64,000 nt of DNA from Formosa undariae (GCF_042427615.1 NZ_JBHMEZ010000011.1:468800-532799), one strand, 5' to 3'; shown: positions 34,665-43,810, counted from the first letter of the stretch. The notes: a model not told the origin generated them from the letters alone. Numbers and translations are program-made.

Positions 34665-35381
34665 ATGGAAGATAAAGAACAAGGATTAGACAATTATTTA
34701 GATAGCCATTTCATCCACAGAAGTAATTGGTTAAGAGCAGCGGTACTTGGCGCAAATGACGGTATTTTATCAACAGCAAGTCTCGCCATAGGTGTTGCAG
34801 CTGCAAGTGCGACACGAGAGCCTATTATTTTGGCAACATTAGCAGGTCTTGTTGCTGGTGCTTTGTCAATGGCAGCAGGAGAATACGTTTCCGTGAGTTC
34901 ACAAACCGATGTGGAAAAGGCAGACATTGAACGCGAAAAACAAGAATTAAGCGAAATGCCCGAAATTGAATTACAACGCCTTGCAGAAATTTATGAAAAA
35001 AGAGGTTTGAAAAAAGAAACAGCTTTAACCGTAGCTAAAGAATTAACAGAACACGATGCTTTGGGTGCACACATTAGAGATGAATTGGGAATAAATGAAA
35101 TTAGCCAAGCCAAACCTATTCAAGCGGCTTTTGCATCTGGGGCGGCATTTACCGTAGGTGGATTACTTCCTTTTTTGGTAACACTTTTTCTGCCTTTAAA
35201 TAGTATGGAATATTCTCTTTATGGTTTTGCACTTTTCTTCTTGATAATTCTGGGAGCACTAGCTGCTAAAACAGGCGGTTCAAGTATCGTTAAAGCCATT
35301 GCTCGTATCACGTTTTGGGGAACAGTTGCAATGGGTCTAACTGCATTGGTCGGTTACTTGTTCAATGTAAATATGGTTTAA
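34665..35381 (+). CDS. VIT1/CCC1-family Fe/Mn transporter
   Basis: 238 residues, about five membrane helices. The family signature HRSNWLRAAVLGANDGILSTASL (residues 17-39), AAGEYVSVSSQTDVEKADIEREK (about 70-92) and an E-rich cytoplasmic metal-binding loop (about 86-140) are all present. VIT/CCC1 proteins export Fe2+ or Mn2+ from the cytoplasm. It starts directly after the adaptor stop, so the operon handles divalent transition metals. Confidence 0.92.
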   Translation: MEDKEQGLDNYLDSHFIHRSNWLRAAVLGANDGILSTASLAIGVAAASATREPIILATLAGLVAGALSMAAGEYVSVSSQTDVEKADIEREKQELSEMPEIELQRLAEIYEKRGLKKETALTVAKELTEHDALGAHIRDELGINEISQAKPIQAAFASGAAFTVGGLLPFLVTLFLPLNSMEYSLYGFALFFLIILGALAAKTGGSSIVKAIARITFWGTVAMGLTALVGYLFNVNMV

Positions 35382-35396
35382 ACAAAAAAATAAATT

Positions 35397-35894
35397 ATGA
35401 ACGACGCACATTTTCATTTAGTAGTCAATCATTTGCCTATTGTGGGCGTATTGATTGGTTTTTTAGTGTTGTTAGCAGGTTTAATTATGAAAAAACCGCA
35501 AATCAAAAATACAGCATTAGGTATTTTTATTTTTTCTGCATTAACAGCTATTGCAGCTTTTTTAACAGGTGAAGGTGCTGAAGAAATCGTTGAGAATTTA
35601 CCTGGAATTAGCGAGACATTAATTCATAAACACGAAGAGCACGCGGAGCTGTTTTTGACAATGCTGTTAATTTTAGGAGGAGTTTCGATAACCACTTTGT
35701 TTTTGGAGTATAAAAAGTTGCCATTTTCAAAGTATGGCTTTGTTGTGATTTTACTGCTTTCCGTTACCTCAATAGGTATTTCTAAATATGTAGGAACAAG
35801 TGGTGGCGAAATCACTCATATCGAAATTAGAAGTGATGCAAATGTAATTCAGTTAGATTCTCATAATAAAGAAAATGACCACGATGACGATTGA
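35397..35894 (+). CDS. Small polytopic membrane protein (DUF2231-like)
   Basis: 165 residues with about four hydrophobic helices. It starts MNDAHFHLVVNHLPIVGVLIG; the HFHLVVNHLPI motif is seen in DUF2231-type membrane proteins with conserved His. The tail is His/Asp-rich (LDSHNKENDHDDD), possibly metal-binding. It overlaps the next gene by 20 bases. The function is unknown. Confidence 0.65.
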   Translation: MNDAHFHLVVNHLPIVGVLIGFLVLLAGLIMKKPQIKNTALGIFIFSALTAIAAFLTGEGAEEIVENLPGISETLIHKHEEHAELFLTMLLILGGVSITTLFLEYKKLPFSKYGFVVILLLSVTSIGISKYVGTSGGEITHIEIRSDANVIQLDSHNKENDHDDD

Positions 35895-36477
35895 AAATGT
35901 TTCTAAATTTTGTTCTGGTTTACTTACAAGTTCTAAATGCAAAGAGCTGCCATTTCACAATCTTGAGCATACAAAAGAAGTTGTTCAAAATGTAAAGTAC
36001 TTATGTGCAGCAATGGATATCAATTTGGTAGAAACAGATTTGTTAATTATTGCAGCTTGGTTTCACGACACAGGATTTTCTAAAACATACAAAGACCACG
36101 AAGCCGAAAGTATCATAATTGCTAAAAAGTTTCTTTCCAGCTTAGGAATGGAAAGCGATAGCATTAACAGAATCTGTAATTGCATTGAAGCCACTAAAAT
36201 GCCTCAAAGTCCAACAGATAGATTATCTGAAATTCTGTGCGATGCAGACATTTTTCATATAAGTAGCTCGCATTTCTTTTACAGAAAATTATTGCTTCGT
36301 AGAGAATGGGAGTTATTCTGTGATATTAAAACAACAAATAAAGAATGGCATTTATTGAATCTCAAATTTTTAAAAGAGCATCACTTTAGAAGTGATTATG
36401 GAAAGCAAACTTTAGAAATCGGCAAGCAGGAAAATCTTCATAAAGTTGAAAACATTTTAAACTATTTTAATGAATAA
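35875..36477 (+). CDS. HD-domain phosphohydrolase
   Basis: 200 residues. HD signature: His28/His32 in PFHNLEHTKEV, AWFHDTGFSK (His64-Asp65) and the distal Asp in LCDADIFHIS (about 118-127). HD proteins are metal-dependent phosphohydrolases, often acting on nucleotides. The gene overlaps the upstream membrane protein by 20 bases and the Crp-like gene by 8, so the three are translated together. The substrate may be a signal nucleotide, but this is speculation. Confidence 0.85.
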   Translation: MTTMTIENVSKFCSGLLTSSKCKELPFHNLEHTKEVVQNVKYLCAAMDINLVETDLLIIAAWFHDTGFSKTYKDHEAESIIIAKKFLSSLGMESDSINRICNCIEATKMPQSPTDRLSEILCDADIFHISSSHFFYRKLLLRREWELFCDIKTTNKEWHLLNLKFLKEHHFRSDYGKQTLEIGKQENLHKVENILNYFNE

Positions 36478-37162
36478 TAATTTTCCATACTCAAAATACA
36501 ATTTTAATAATCAAGATTTATTATCTGGGTTAACAACAGCTGAATGCGAGAGACTCACAGCTAATAAAGAAATACTGAACTTTAAGGCAGGCACGCAGAT
36601 ATTTAAAGAAGGTACAGAGCCTAAAGGTATTTATAGAGTACTATCAGGAAAAGTAAAGAAATATACTGCTACCAATTTTGGTACAGATCATATATTTTAT
36701 ATCTGTGGAGAAAACGAATATCTTGGGTATCACGCTATTCTAAGTGAAGAAGAGTATCCAGACTCTGCAACTGCATTATTAGATTGTGAAGTAGCATTTA
36801 TTCCTAAAAATGATTTTTTAAACGTAGTAAGTACATCTCACCTATTATCGCAACGTTTGCTAAAGAATTTAAGCCACGAATTTGGAGTTTTTCTAAATGC
36901 AACTAAAATATTAGCACGTTACACGGTTAGAGAACGCACGGCAATAAATCTATTGATTTTACAAAGAAAATTCAGCGTTAAAGAGAGTCTTAAAGAAATT
37001 GAAATGAATAGAGATGATCTCGCGAGTATGGTGGGTACTGCTAAAGAGTCCTTGGTACGAATGTTGAAAGATTTTAAAGAAGAAAAGCTTATTTCTACTA
37101 AGGGTAGAATCATTTTTATTGAAGACCTTGAAGGGCTTGTAAAAGCAAGTAATTATAAATAA
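36470..37162 (+). CDS. Crp/Fnr-family transcriptional regulator
   Basis: 230 residues: cNMP-binding-like beta roll (about 30-135; FKAGTQIFKEGTEPKGIYRVLSGKVKKY) and C-terminal HTH (about 150-215; MNRDDLASMVGTAKESLVRMLKDFKEEKLI). No Cys cluster for an Fe-S centre is seen, so it is not a classical Fnr. The last gene of the metal/efflux stretch; it may respond to envelope or redox state and control the next block. Confidence 0.9.
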   Translation: MNNNFPYSKYNFNNQDLLSGLTTAECERLTANKEILNFKAGTQIFKEGTEPKGIYRVLSGKVKKYTATNFGTDHIFYICGENEYLGYHAILSEEEYPDSATALLDCEVAFIPKNDFLNVVSTSHLLSQRLLKNLSHEFGVFLNATKILARYTVRERTAINLLILQRKFSVKESLKEIEMNRDDLASMVGTAKESLVRMLKDFKEEKLISTKGRIIFIEDLEGLVKASNYK

Positions 37163-37236
37163 AATTGATAAATGTCAATGTAAGAATAAATAGCTTTTAA
37201 CGTTAAACTAAATACCTTTACAGATTATAAATTATT

Positions 37237-37677
37237 ATGAAAAAAAACATTTTTACATTACTTGTGCTACTATTAACTATTAGCGGAGTAACCGCTCAAG
37301 AATGGCATACGGATTTTGCAAAAGCAAAGAAAACAGCAACCGAAGAAAATAAACCTATAATTCTTGTTTTTCAAGGATCAGACTGGTGTGCGCCTTGTAT
37401 AAAATTAGATCGTGAAATTTGGAGCACAGAAGCTTTTAAAAAGTACGCAACAAAAAACTATGTAATGCTTCAAGCAGACTTCCCAAGAAAAAAGAAAAAC
37501 GCATTGAGTGAATCTCAAACTGCAGCAAATGCAAAATTGGCAGAGGCCTATAACAAAAATGGGATTTTTCCTTTCGTAGTTATACTTGACGCTAACGGAA
37601 AAGTATTAGGAGAAACGAGTTATAAAAAGACGACGCCAGAAGCGTACATTGAGGAACTAAACACTTTTACCAAGTAA
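37237..37677 (+). CDS. Periplasmic thioredoxin-family protein
   Basis: 146 residues: signal peptide (to about residue 20), thioredoxin fold with active site SDWCAPCIKLD (Cys51, Cys54) and a cis-Pro region GIFPFVVILD. It likely passes electrons to periplasmic targets and would be reduced by the DsbD-like protein encoded 3 kb downstream. It starts 75 bp after the Crp gene, in the same direction as the ApbE block. Confidence 0.9.
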   Translation: MKKNIFTLLVLLLTISGVTAQEWHTDFAKAKKTATEENKPIILVFQGSDWCAPCIKLDREIWSTEAFKKYATKNYVMLQADFPRKKKNALSESQTAANAKLAEAYNKNGIFPFVVILDANGKVLGETSYKKTTPEAYIEELNTFTK

Positions 37678-37678
37678 T

Positions 37679-38659
37679 TTGAAGAATCTAATCAATTTAT
37701 CATTATTGTTCTTTTCAGTTGTCTGTATAGCGCAACAGCCATACAAACGTACACTCAAACTAATGGGTAGTCGTTTTGACATAACCGTAGTTGCAGAAAA
37801 TGAAAGTATAGGAAATAAGTATATCGATACTGCTGTAGCCGAAATTACAAGAATAGAAAAACTGATTTCTTCTTGGGATACCAATTCTCAAACATCAGAA
37901 ATTAATAGAAATGCTGGTATCAAAGCTGTAAAAGTAGATTCAGAATTGTTTCAATTAATTGAAAGAGCAATAGGTATTTCAAAATTGACAGATGGCGCTT
38001 TTGACATTAGCTATGCATCTATGGATCGCATTTGGAAATTTGATGGTAGTATGACAGAGATGCCTTCCGAAGAAAAAATAAAAGAATCTGTTGCTAAAGT
38101 TGGCTTTAAGAACATCATCTTAGATAAAGAAAATAGTACAGTCTTTCTCAAGTTAGAAGGAATGAAAATAGGCTTTGGAGCTATCGGAAAAGGATATGCG
38201 GCAGACAAAGCTAAGTCTTTGTTAATCTCTAAAGGAGTATCATCAGGCATTATAAACGCCTCTGGAGATATGAATACTTGGGGAAAACAACCTAGTGGTA
38301 AAGAATGGAAAGTAGCCATCACAAATCCAATGGATAAGGATAAGGTATTTGCGCTATTGCCTATTACAAATGGTGCTGTTGTGACCTCTGGTAATTACGA
38401 GAAGTTTGTAAAATTTAATGGAACACGCTATTCCCACATTATTGATCCTAGAACAGGATATCCATCTAGCGGAATTATAAGTGTAACAGTTTTTGCGCCC
38501 AAAGCAGAACTTGCCGACGCACTCGCTACGTCTGTATTTGTTATGGGTAAAGATGTAGGATTGAGCAGAATAAATCAGATGCCAAAGATAGAATGTATCA
38601 TCATTGATGATAAAGGAAATATCTTCAAATCAGACAACATAAAAATAGACAAAATATGA
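37679..38659 (+). CDS. apbE: FAD:protein FMN transferase (ApbE)
   Basis: 326 residues, TTG start giving a normal signal peptide (KNLINLSLLFFSVVCIAQQ). The ApbE motifs are GAIGKGYAADKAK, INASGDMNTWGKQP, YSHIIDPRTGYPSSG and DALATSVFVMG. The enzyme transfers FMN from FAD to Ser/Thr of periplasmic proteins. It lies one base after the thioredoxin stop and overlaps the DUF4266 gene by four bases. Confidence 0.93.
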   Translation: MKNLINLSLLFFSVVCIAQQPYKRTLKLMGSRFDITVVAENESIGNKYIDTAVAEITRIEKLISSWDTNSQTSEINRNAGIKAVKVDSELFQLIERAIGISKLTDGAFDISYASMDRIWKFDGSMTEMPSEEKIKESVAKVGFKNIILDKENSTVFLKLEGMKIGFGAIGKGYAADKAKSLLISKGVSSGIINASGDMNTWGKQPSGKEWKVAITNPMDKDKVFALLPITNGAVVTSGNYEKFVKFNGTRYSHIIDPRTGYPSSGIISVTVFAPKAELADALATSVFVMGKDVGLSRINQMPKIECIIIDDKGNIFKSDNIKIDKI

Positions 38660-38868
38660 TAAAGAGATTAATGATAGCGGCAGTAATAGCTACCTGTTTA
38701 AGTAGTTGTGTAGTCGTAAAAGAATACGAAAAAGTAAATATCAATGATCCAGATATGGCGTTGTCTGAAAAGAAGTGTGATCGTAATGTAACCACAGCAC
38801 ATTCCTATCGCGAAGCAGCGGTAGGTGCAAATGGAGGAAAAACTGGAGGAGGCTGCGGCTGTAATTAA
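38656..38868 (+). CDS. DUF4266 small lipoprotein
   Basis: 70 residues: lipobox LSSC (Cys18), then ALSEKKCDRNVTTAHSYREAAVGANGGKTGGGCGCN. The conserved Cys pair in the GGGCGCN tail and the HSYREAA motif mark DUF4266. It regularly occurs between apbE and a DUF3570 gene; the function is unknown. The final Cys residues could bind metal or take part in redox transfer. Confidence 0.85.
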   Translation: MIKRLMIAAVIATCLSSCVVVKEYEKVNINDPDMALSEKKCDRNVTTAHSYREAAVGANGGKTGGGCGCN

Positions 38869-38920
38869 CTGAATTCCTTTTTTAAGAAGCAATCGGCACT
38901 TAAAAATGTGAATTGAAGTT

Positions 38921-38940
38921 ATTCCGCTATATAGCGGAAT
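38921..38940. promoter_or_regulatory. Perfect 20-bp palindrome before DUF3570
   Basis: ATTCCGCTAT joined to its exact reverse complement, in the 94-bp space between the DUF4266 and DUF3570 genes, 23 bp before the TTG start. No T run follows. It could be a dimeric operator or a short hairpin that tunes expression of the downstream porin-like gene. Confidence 0.4.
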
Positions 38941-38962
38941 CTAATTAATACAACAAAACAAT

Positions 38963-40279
38963 TTGAAAAAATTAATTTTAGTAATGTGTGTATTCGCTTT
39001 CGCGAAAGCGTACTCACAAACAGCACAAGACTCGACTAAAGTCTATAAAAAAAGAGTACTTGAATCTGTAGAAGTGGATTTCTTATCAAGTTATTACACG
39101 CAAGATGGAGATAATGCTGCCGTAAGTGGCGGTATTGGTACTGAAGAGTTGACAGACGTTACAGGTACATTTGTGGTTTCCATTCCATTAAATGATGACG
39201 ATGTATTAACGATAGATGCAGGAGTTTCTGCATACACCTCTGCTTCTTCAAGTAATGTTGGACCTTTTGACGGTGGTGGACAGGCAGATCCTTTTCAAGC
39301 TTCATCAGGTGCGTCAAGCAGCGATTTATGGGCAAACCTAACAGGAAGTTACAGTCACAGCTCAGACGACAGAAATGATATCTGGTCAGCTAAACTATCT
39401 GTGTCTTCAGAATATGATTATTTTTCTGTAGGTGTAGGAGGTAGTTATACTAAGCTCTTCAATGAGAAAAATACCGAACTAAGTGTGAACGGTAATGTGT
39501 ATATAGATACCTGGAATGCTATCTACCCTACAGAGTTAAGGCCTTTTGGCGAAGGAGGAAATGGTTTAAGTAACAGATTATTTACTCAAAACACGATTAC
39601 TGGAAATACAAATTACGCACCGATTTTTACTGAGTTTGCAGATGAAGGGCGTAATTCATATTCTCTAGGTTTTGGATTCTCTCAAATTCTTCACAAGAAT
39701 GTTCAAGGGTCTTTAGCACTTGATTTTGTTCAGCAGCAAGGTTTATTGTCAACACCATTCCAGCGAGTATATTTTGGAGATGTTGCAGACTCTTTTATTG
39801 AGAATTTTCAACTAGCAGATGCTATTGAACGCTTACCAGATTCTCGATTTAAAGTGGCAGCAGGTGGTCGCTTAAACTGGTATCTCAATGAAACCTTTAC
39901 AGTACGTACTTTTTACCGCTATTATTATGATGATTGGGGAATTACATCGCATACCGCAAGTATAGAAGTGCCTATTAAGATAACAGATAAGTTTACGCTT
40001 TATCCTTCGTACCGATTCTATAATCAAACCGCAGCAGATTACTTTAGGCCTTATGAAGAAGCATTATCCACAGATGAGTTTTACACTTCAGATTATGACT
40101 TATCTGAGTACAGTGCAAATCAATTTGGCTTTGGAGTTTCTTACACAGACATTTTTGCGAAAGCGCACATCTGGAAATTGGGCTTAAAAAGTATAGACCT
40201 TAAATTCTATCAGTACGATAGAGATACAACGTTTAGCTCTAGCATCATTACCGCTGGATTTAAATTTGTGATGGACTAA
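38963..40279 (+). CDS. DUF3570 outer-membrane beta-barrel protein
   Basis: 438 residues, TTG start with signal peptide KKLILVMCVFAFAKAYSQ. Rich in alternating aromatic strands with terminal Phe (AGFKFVMD), consistent with an outer-membrane barrel. Near residues 110-120, PFQASSGASSSD contains SGAS, like the [S/T]GA[S/T] core of ApbE flavinylation sites. Together with ApbE, thioredoxin and DsbD this suggests an envelope redox system. The palindrome CGCTTTCGCGAAAGCG (38995-39010) encodes part of its signal peptide. Confidence 0.82.
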   Translation: MKKLILVMCVFAFAKAYSQTAQDSTKVYKKRVLESVEVDFLSSYYTQDGDNAAVSGGIGTEELTDVTGTFVVSIPLNDDDVLTIDAGVSAYTSASSSNVGPFDGGGQADPFQASSGASSSDLWANLTGSYSHSSDDRNDIWSAKLSVSSEYDYFSVGVGGSYTKLFNEKNTELSVNGNVYIDTWNAIYPTELRPFGEGGNGLSNRLFTQNTITGNTNYAPIFTEFADEGRNSYSLGFGFSQILHKNVQGSLALDFVQQQGLLSTPFQRVYFGDVADSFIENFQLADAIERLPDSRFKVAAGGRLNWYLNETFTVRTFYRYYYDDWGITSHTASIEVPIKITDKFTLYPSYRFYNQTAADYFRPYEEALSTDEFYTSDYDLSEYSANQFGFGVSYTDIFAKAHIWKLGLKSIDLKFYQYDRDTTFSSSIITAGFKFVMD

Positions 40280-40304
40280 TTCAAAACCTCTTATTAAACT
40301 AATC

Positions 40305-42293
40305 TTGTTCTACTTTAACAGTAGGACAAGACCTTTACAGACTAATATAAAAAATTTAATTGTAGCTTTTGTCCTTTTTTTGAGCGGAATAAGCACGGCT
40401 CAACAAGGCGTTATAGATCCTGTAACCTGGGAATCTACTATTACTAAAATTTCAGACTCCGAGTACGATGTAATACTCACAGGATCAATTGATGACAAGT
40501 GGCACGTTTTTTCTCAATTTACAAGTGAAGATGGCTCATTGCCGTCTGTTCTTAGCTTTGAGCAATCAGAAGGCAACTATGAGCTACTGGGCAAAACAAA
40601 AGAGAGTGAAACTTTAAAAGCATACAATGATGTTTTTGAAGTAGAAGAAACTTATTTTCTTAAAAAAGCTCAGTTTACACAACGTATTAAAGTCTTAAAT
40701 AAAGATATAAAGCAAATAACTATAAACTTAGACTATCAGGTTTGTAAAGAAGTTTGCATTAATAAAGAAGAGCAGTTTGTAATTAATCTTGATGGTAGTA
40801 AAGCAACGCTTGACAATGTGGTTTTAGATGAAAAAAGCAAAACACTTTCTAATAGCTTACTACTCGATTTAAAACATAAAGAACGCTTATTATCAGACTC
40901 AGAAGAGCTTACCTCAGACGGGAATTTGTGGAAGATTTTTGTTCTTGGTTTCTTGGGAGGTCTTGTTGCGTTACTTACACCTTGTGTATTCCCGATGATA
41001 CCGCTTACAGTTTCATTTTTTACAAAGCAGTCAGGGAATAAAGCAAAAGGGGTTAGAAACGCCATTCTATATGGAGCCTTTATTGTTATTATTTATGTAA
41101 TGCTTAGTATTCCTTTCCACTTTTTAGACTCTGTAGATCCAGAGATTTTAAATACCATTTCGACTAACATCTGGTTGAATGTTATCTTCTTTGTGATTTT
41201 TATATTCTTTGCTTTTTCATTCTTTGGCTATTATGAGTTAACACTGCCTAATTCTTGGTCTAATAAAATGGATTCTGCTTCCAGTACTGGAGGGCTTATC
41301 GGTATATTTTTTATGGCCGTTACATTGGCACTAGTTTCATTTTCTTGTACTGGTCCTATATTAGGTTCTTTGTTAGCAGGATCACTTACAAGTGAAGGAG
41401 GCGCATTTCAATTAACAGCAGGAATGACAGGATTTGGAGTAGCACTTGCACTGCCTTTTGCTTTATTTGCGCTCTTTCCTAATCTTTTAAAATCCCTGCC
41501 AAAGTCAGGTGGATGGCTAACAACTGTAAAGGTGTTATTAGGTTTCGTAGAGCTTGCATTAGCATTTAAATTTTTATCAAACGCAGATTTAGTGGCGCAT
41601 TGGGGATTATTAAAACGAGAGGTTTTTATTGGTATCTGGATGCTTATATTCTTGCTAATGGCTTTATACTTTTTTGGAGTCATAAGATTCCCTCACGATG
41701 GTAAAAAGAAGTTTAGTTTCCCAAAAGTTTCGTTTGCAGTTTTAGTGGTAGCCTTTGTTATTTATCTTGGTACAGGACTTACTAAAAATTCACATCTTAA
41801 ATTATTAGCAGGCTTTCCACCACCGACCTTTTATAGCCTTTACGAGCAAGAATCAGATTGTCCGTTAGGATTAGACTGCTTTAAAGATTTTGATGAAGGT
41901 ATCGCTTTCGCGAAAGCAAACAACAAACCCATATTATTAGACTTTACTGGTTGGGCTTGTGTAAACTGTCGAAAGATGGAAGAAAATGTGTGGAGTGATC
42001 CAAAAGTATATCAGATTTTAAAAGATGAATACGTACTTATATCCTTGTACATAGATGATAGGAAAGAATTGCCAAAAGAAGCTCAATTTAGAATGAAGCT
42101 CAATGAAAATCATTTAAAAGATATAGAAACCATTGGAGACAAATGGTCAACGTTTCAATACCTAAATTTTCAAACTGCATCGCAACCATTTTATGTAACA
42201 ATGACCTCTGACTTAGAAATTTTAAACGAAGCGAAACAGTATGCTGGGATTGATGAGTATTATGAGTGGTTAAAGGTTGGTGTTAGGAAGTAG
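40305..42293 (+). CDS. DsbD-like thiol:disulfide interchange protein
   Basis: 662 residues, TTG start. The N-terminal periplasmic domain (about 25-200) contains Cys pairs (YQVCKEVCINKEE, about 144-156). The membrane domain has about eight helices with TPCVFPMIPLTVSFF (about 225-239) and FSCTGPILGSLL (about 346-357), the two membrane Cys. The C-terminal thioredoxin has DFTGWACVNCRKMEENVW (CxxC near 551). It moves reducing power from the cytoplasm to the periplasm. It is the last gene of the ICE cargo before the integrase. Confidence 0.92.
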   Translation: MFYFNSRTRPLQTNIKNLIVAFVLFLSGISTAQQGVIDPVTWESTITKISDSEYDVILTGSIDDKWHVFSQFTSEDGSLPSVLSFEQSEGNYELLGKTKESETLKAYNDVFEVEETYFLKKAQFTQRIKVLNKDIKQITINLDYQVCKEVCINKEEQFVINLDGSKATLDNVVLDEKSKTLSNSLLLDLKHKERLLSDSEELTSDGNLWKIFVLGFLGGLVALLTPCVFPMIPLTVSFFTKQSGNKAKGVRNAILYGAFIVIIYVMLSIPFHFLDSVDPEILNTISTNIWLNVIFFVIFIFFAFSFFGYYELTLPNSWSNKMDSASSTGGLIGIFFMAVTLALVSFSCTGPILGSLLAGSLTSEGGAFQLTAGMTGFGVALALPFALFALFPNLLKSLPKSGGWLTTVKVLLGFVELALAFKFLSNADLVAHWGLLKREVFIGIWMLIFLLMALYFFGVIRFPHDGKKKFSFPKVSFAVLVVAFVIYLGTGLTKNSHLKLLAGFPPPTFYSLYEQESDCPLGLDCFKDFDEGIAFAKANNKPILLDFTGWACVNCRKMEENVWSDPKVYQILKDEYVLISLYIDDRKELPKEAQFRMKLNENHLKDIETIGDKWSTFQYLNFQTASQPFYVTMTSDLEILNEAKQYAGIDEYYEWLKVGVRK

Positions 42294-42410
42294 AATTTTG
42301 TTTGCTTTTGTTATTTTAAGTTGTGCTATAATTATTTATCTATCACGTTTTTTATCAAATGCATAGGTTATGGTTTCGACATAAAATTATTTGTCGATAA
42401 AAACTATCAC

Positions 42411-43742
42411 TCAAAAGTTAATAACACTATCCAATGCATCATCTGCATCCCTATGGATGAAGTTGGCCTGATAATTTATGGTGGTTTTCAAATCACTATG
42501 TCTGTATAGCTTTTGAAGCATTAAAGGGTGGATAGAATCCCCGGCAATATTACCAAAACTATGTCTTGCAATATGGTTTGATAGATTTTTTTCAATCTCG
42601 CACATCGTTGCAATTCGCTTTAAATATTTATTGAACAGTTTAGTGGCGTTTCTTGTTTTTTTAAAAATTTCTTCTTCATTCGAAACATTTACCTCTTTAA
42701 GAAATGGGAAGACATATCCATTATTATGATGTCTCTCTTTTTTATAAAAATTTAGAATTTCAGAAGCTTTATCAGGAATTTTAAGACTAACTGGTTTTTC
42801 ATTTTTGTCCATAGTGTAGAGTAATCTGCTGTCTTTGAAGTCAGACCACCTCAATTTAACGGCATCTGATATTCTAATACCTGCAAAATAGAAAGCTGTA
42901 AGCCATACATTTTTAGTATGCCATATTGAGGTATATGGTTCTAATCTTAAAAGCTCTATCTGTTCAACTTCAGAGACAGTCAAACCTATTTTATGACTGT
43001 TCCCAATGCGTATTTTTTCTTTTTCCCCACCGAAAGGGTAGAATTTAGCATCAACTATTCCATCCTTTATAGCTTTATTAAATAGGGTGCGAATAAAAAT
43101 AAGTTGATTTGTGATAGTACGAGATTTTTGATTAAGATATACGGAACAAAAATCTTTGTATTTGTCCAAGAATGATTCTGTTATATCTTGAAACTTTAAA
43201 GACTTATTCTTCTTAAAATACGTAACGGAATCCATAAATGAATGCTCGCCTTTACGCCCTTTACTGACACGCTGCTTTCTGCGTTCAAATATACCCTTTA
43301 CGGCTAAATCTTTTTCTAATGAAATATTCAAGTTTAAAAACTCTTCCAAGTTATAAAGAATGGATAATTCAGATTTCGCAACTGAAAATACCTCACGTTC
43401 ATATTTACGTTTGACTCTATCTGCGGCAAAAACAAAAAATGATTTAGAGCCACCAGCACCATTTAATTTTTGCTTAACCTGTTTCGGTGTGATATTTTCT
43501 TTTGAATCAAAATAAATGTCATTTGTTTCGGTAAGTTTTTTTAAGAGAAAATTGTTAAGCTTTTTTGCATTAGGGTGCGTTCTTTTTACCCTTCCTGTGT
43601 TTTTGTCCCAATCTTTTTCAAGAACATATTGTCCTAACCATTTATAGTTGGTTTTGTAATTTTCACTAATACGTATAGCAAGAGGGATAGTGTTATCCTT
43701 TCTCATCATATTCTTTCGCAAAACTATCTTAATACTTGCCAT
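42411..43742 (-). CDS. int: Tyrosine recombinase, ICE integrase
   Basis: 443 residues: an N-terminal arm-binding domain (about 1-105), SAM-like core-binding domain (about 120-235) and catalytic domain with FAGIRISDAVKL (Arg near 289), HIARHSFGNI (HxxR near 391-394), KLYRHSDLKTTINYQ (His near 416, catalytic Tyr near 425). It lies 171 bp from a displaced tRNA 3' end, which identifies it as the ICE integrase. It converges with the DsbD gene. Confidence 0.93.
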   Translation of the reverse strand: MASIKIVLRKNMMRKDNTIPLAIRISENYKTNYKWLGQYVLEKDWDKNTGRVKRTHPNAKKLNNFLLKKLTETNDIYFDSKENITPKQVKQKLNGAGGSKSFFVFAADRVKRKYEREVFSVAKSELSILYNLEEFLNLNISLEKDLAVKGIFERRKQRVSKGRKGEHSFMDSVTYFKKNKSLKFQDITESFLDKYKDFCSVYLNQKSRTITNQLIFIRTLFNKAIKDGIVDAKFYPFGGEKEKIRIGNSHKIGLTVSEVEQIELLRLEPYTSIWHTKNVWLTAFYFAGIRISDAVKLRWSDFKDSRLLYTMDKNEKPVSLKIPDKASEILNFYKKERHHNNGYVFPFLKEVNVSNEEEIFKKTRNATKLFNKYLKRIATMCEIEKNLSNHIARHSFGNIAGDSIHPLMLQKLYRHSDLKTTINYQANFIHRDADDALDSVINF

Positions 43743-43761
43743 AATCTTTTACCTTTGATTA

Positions 43762-43769
43762 CAAAGATA
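43762..43769 (-). promoter_or_regulatory. Integrase -7 promoter box TATCTTTG
   Basis: On the minus strand TATCTTTG is a perfect TAnnTTTG box ending 20 bases before the integrase start. No good -33 TTTG is seen; the tandem repeat at 43789-43810 covers that position. Confidence 0.5.
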
Positions 43770-43788
43770 ATAAAAATATAAAAATGTT

Positions 43789-43810
43789 AGTACAGAATAA
43801 GTACAGAATA
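43789..43810. repeat. Tandem 11-bp repeats next to att (candidate integrase/Xis arm sites)
   Basis: AGTACAGAATA occurs twice in direct tandem (43789-43799, 43800-43810), about 105 bp inside the tRNA fragment boundary. Tyrosine recombinases bind short direct repeats (arm sites) flanking the core. The location over the integrase promoter would also allow autoregulation. Confidence 0.5.
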
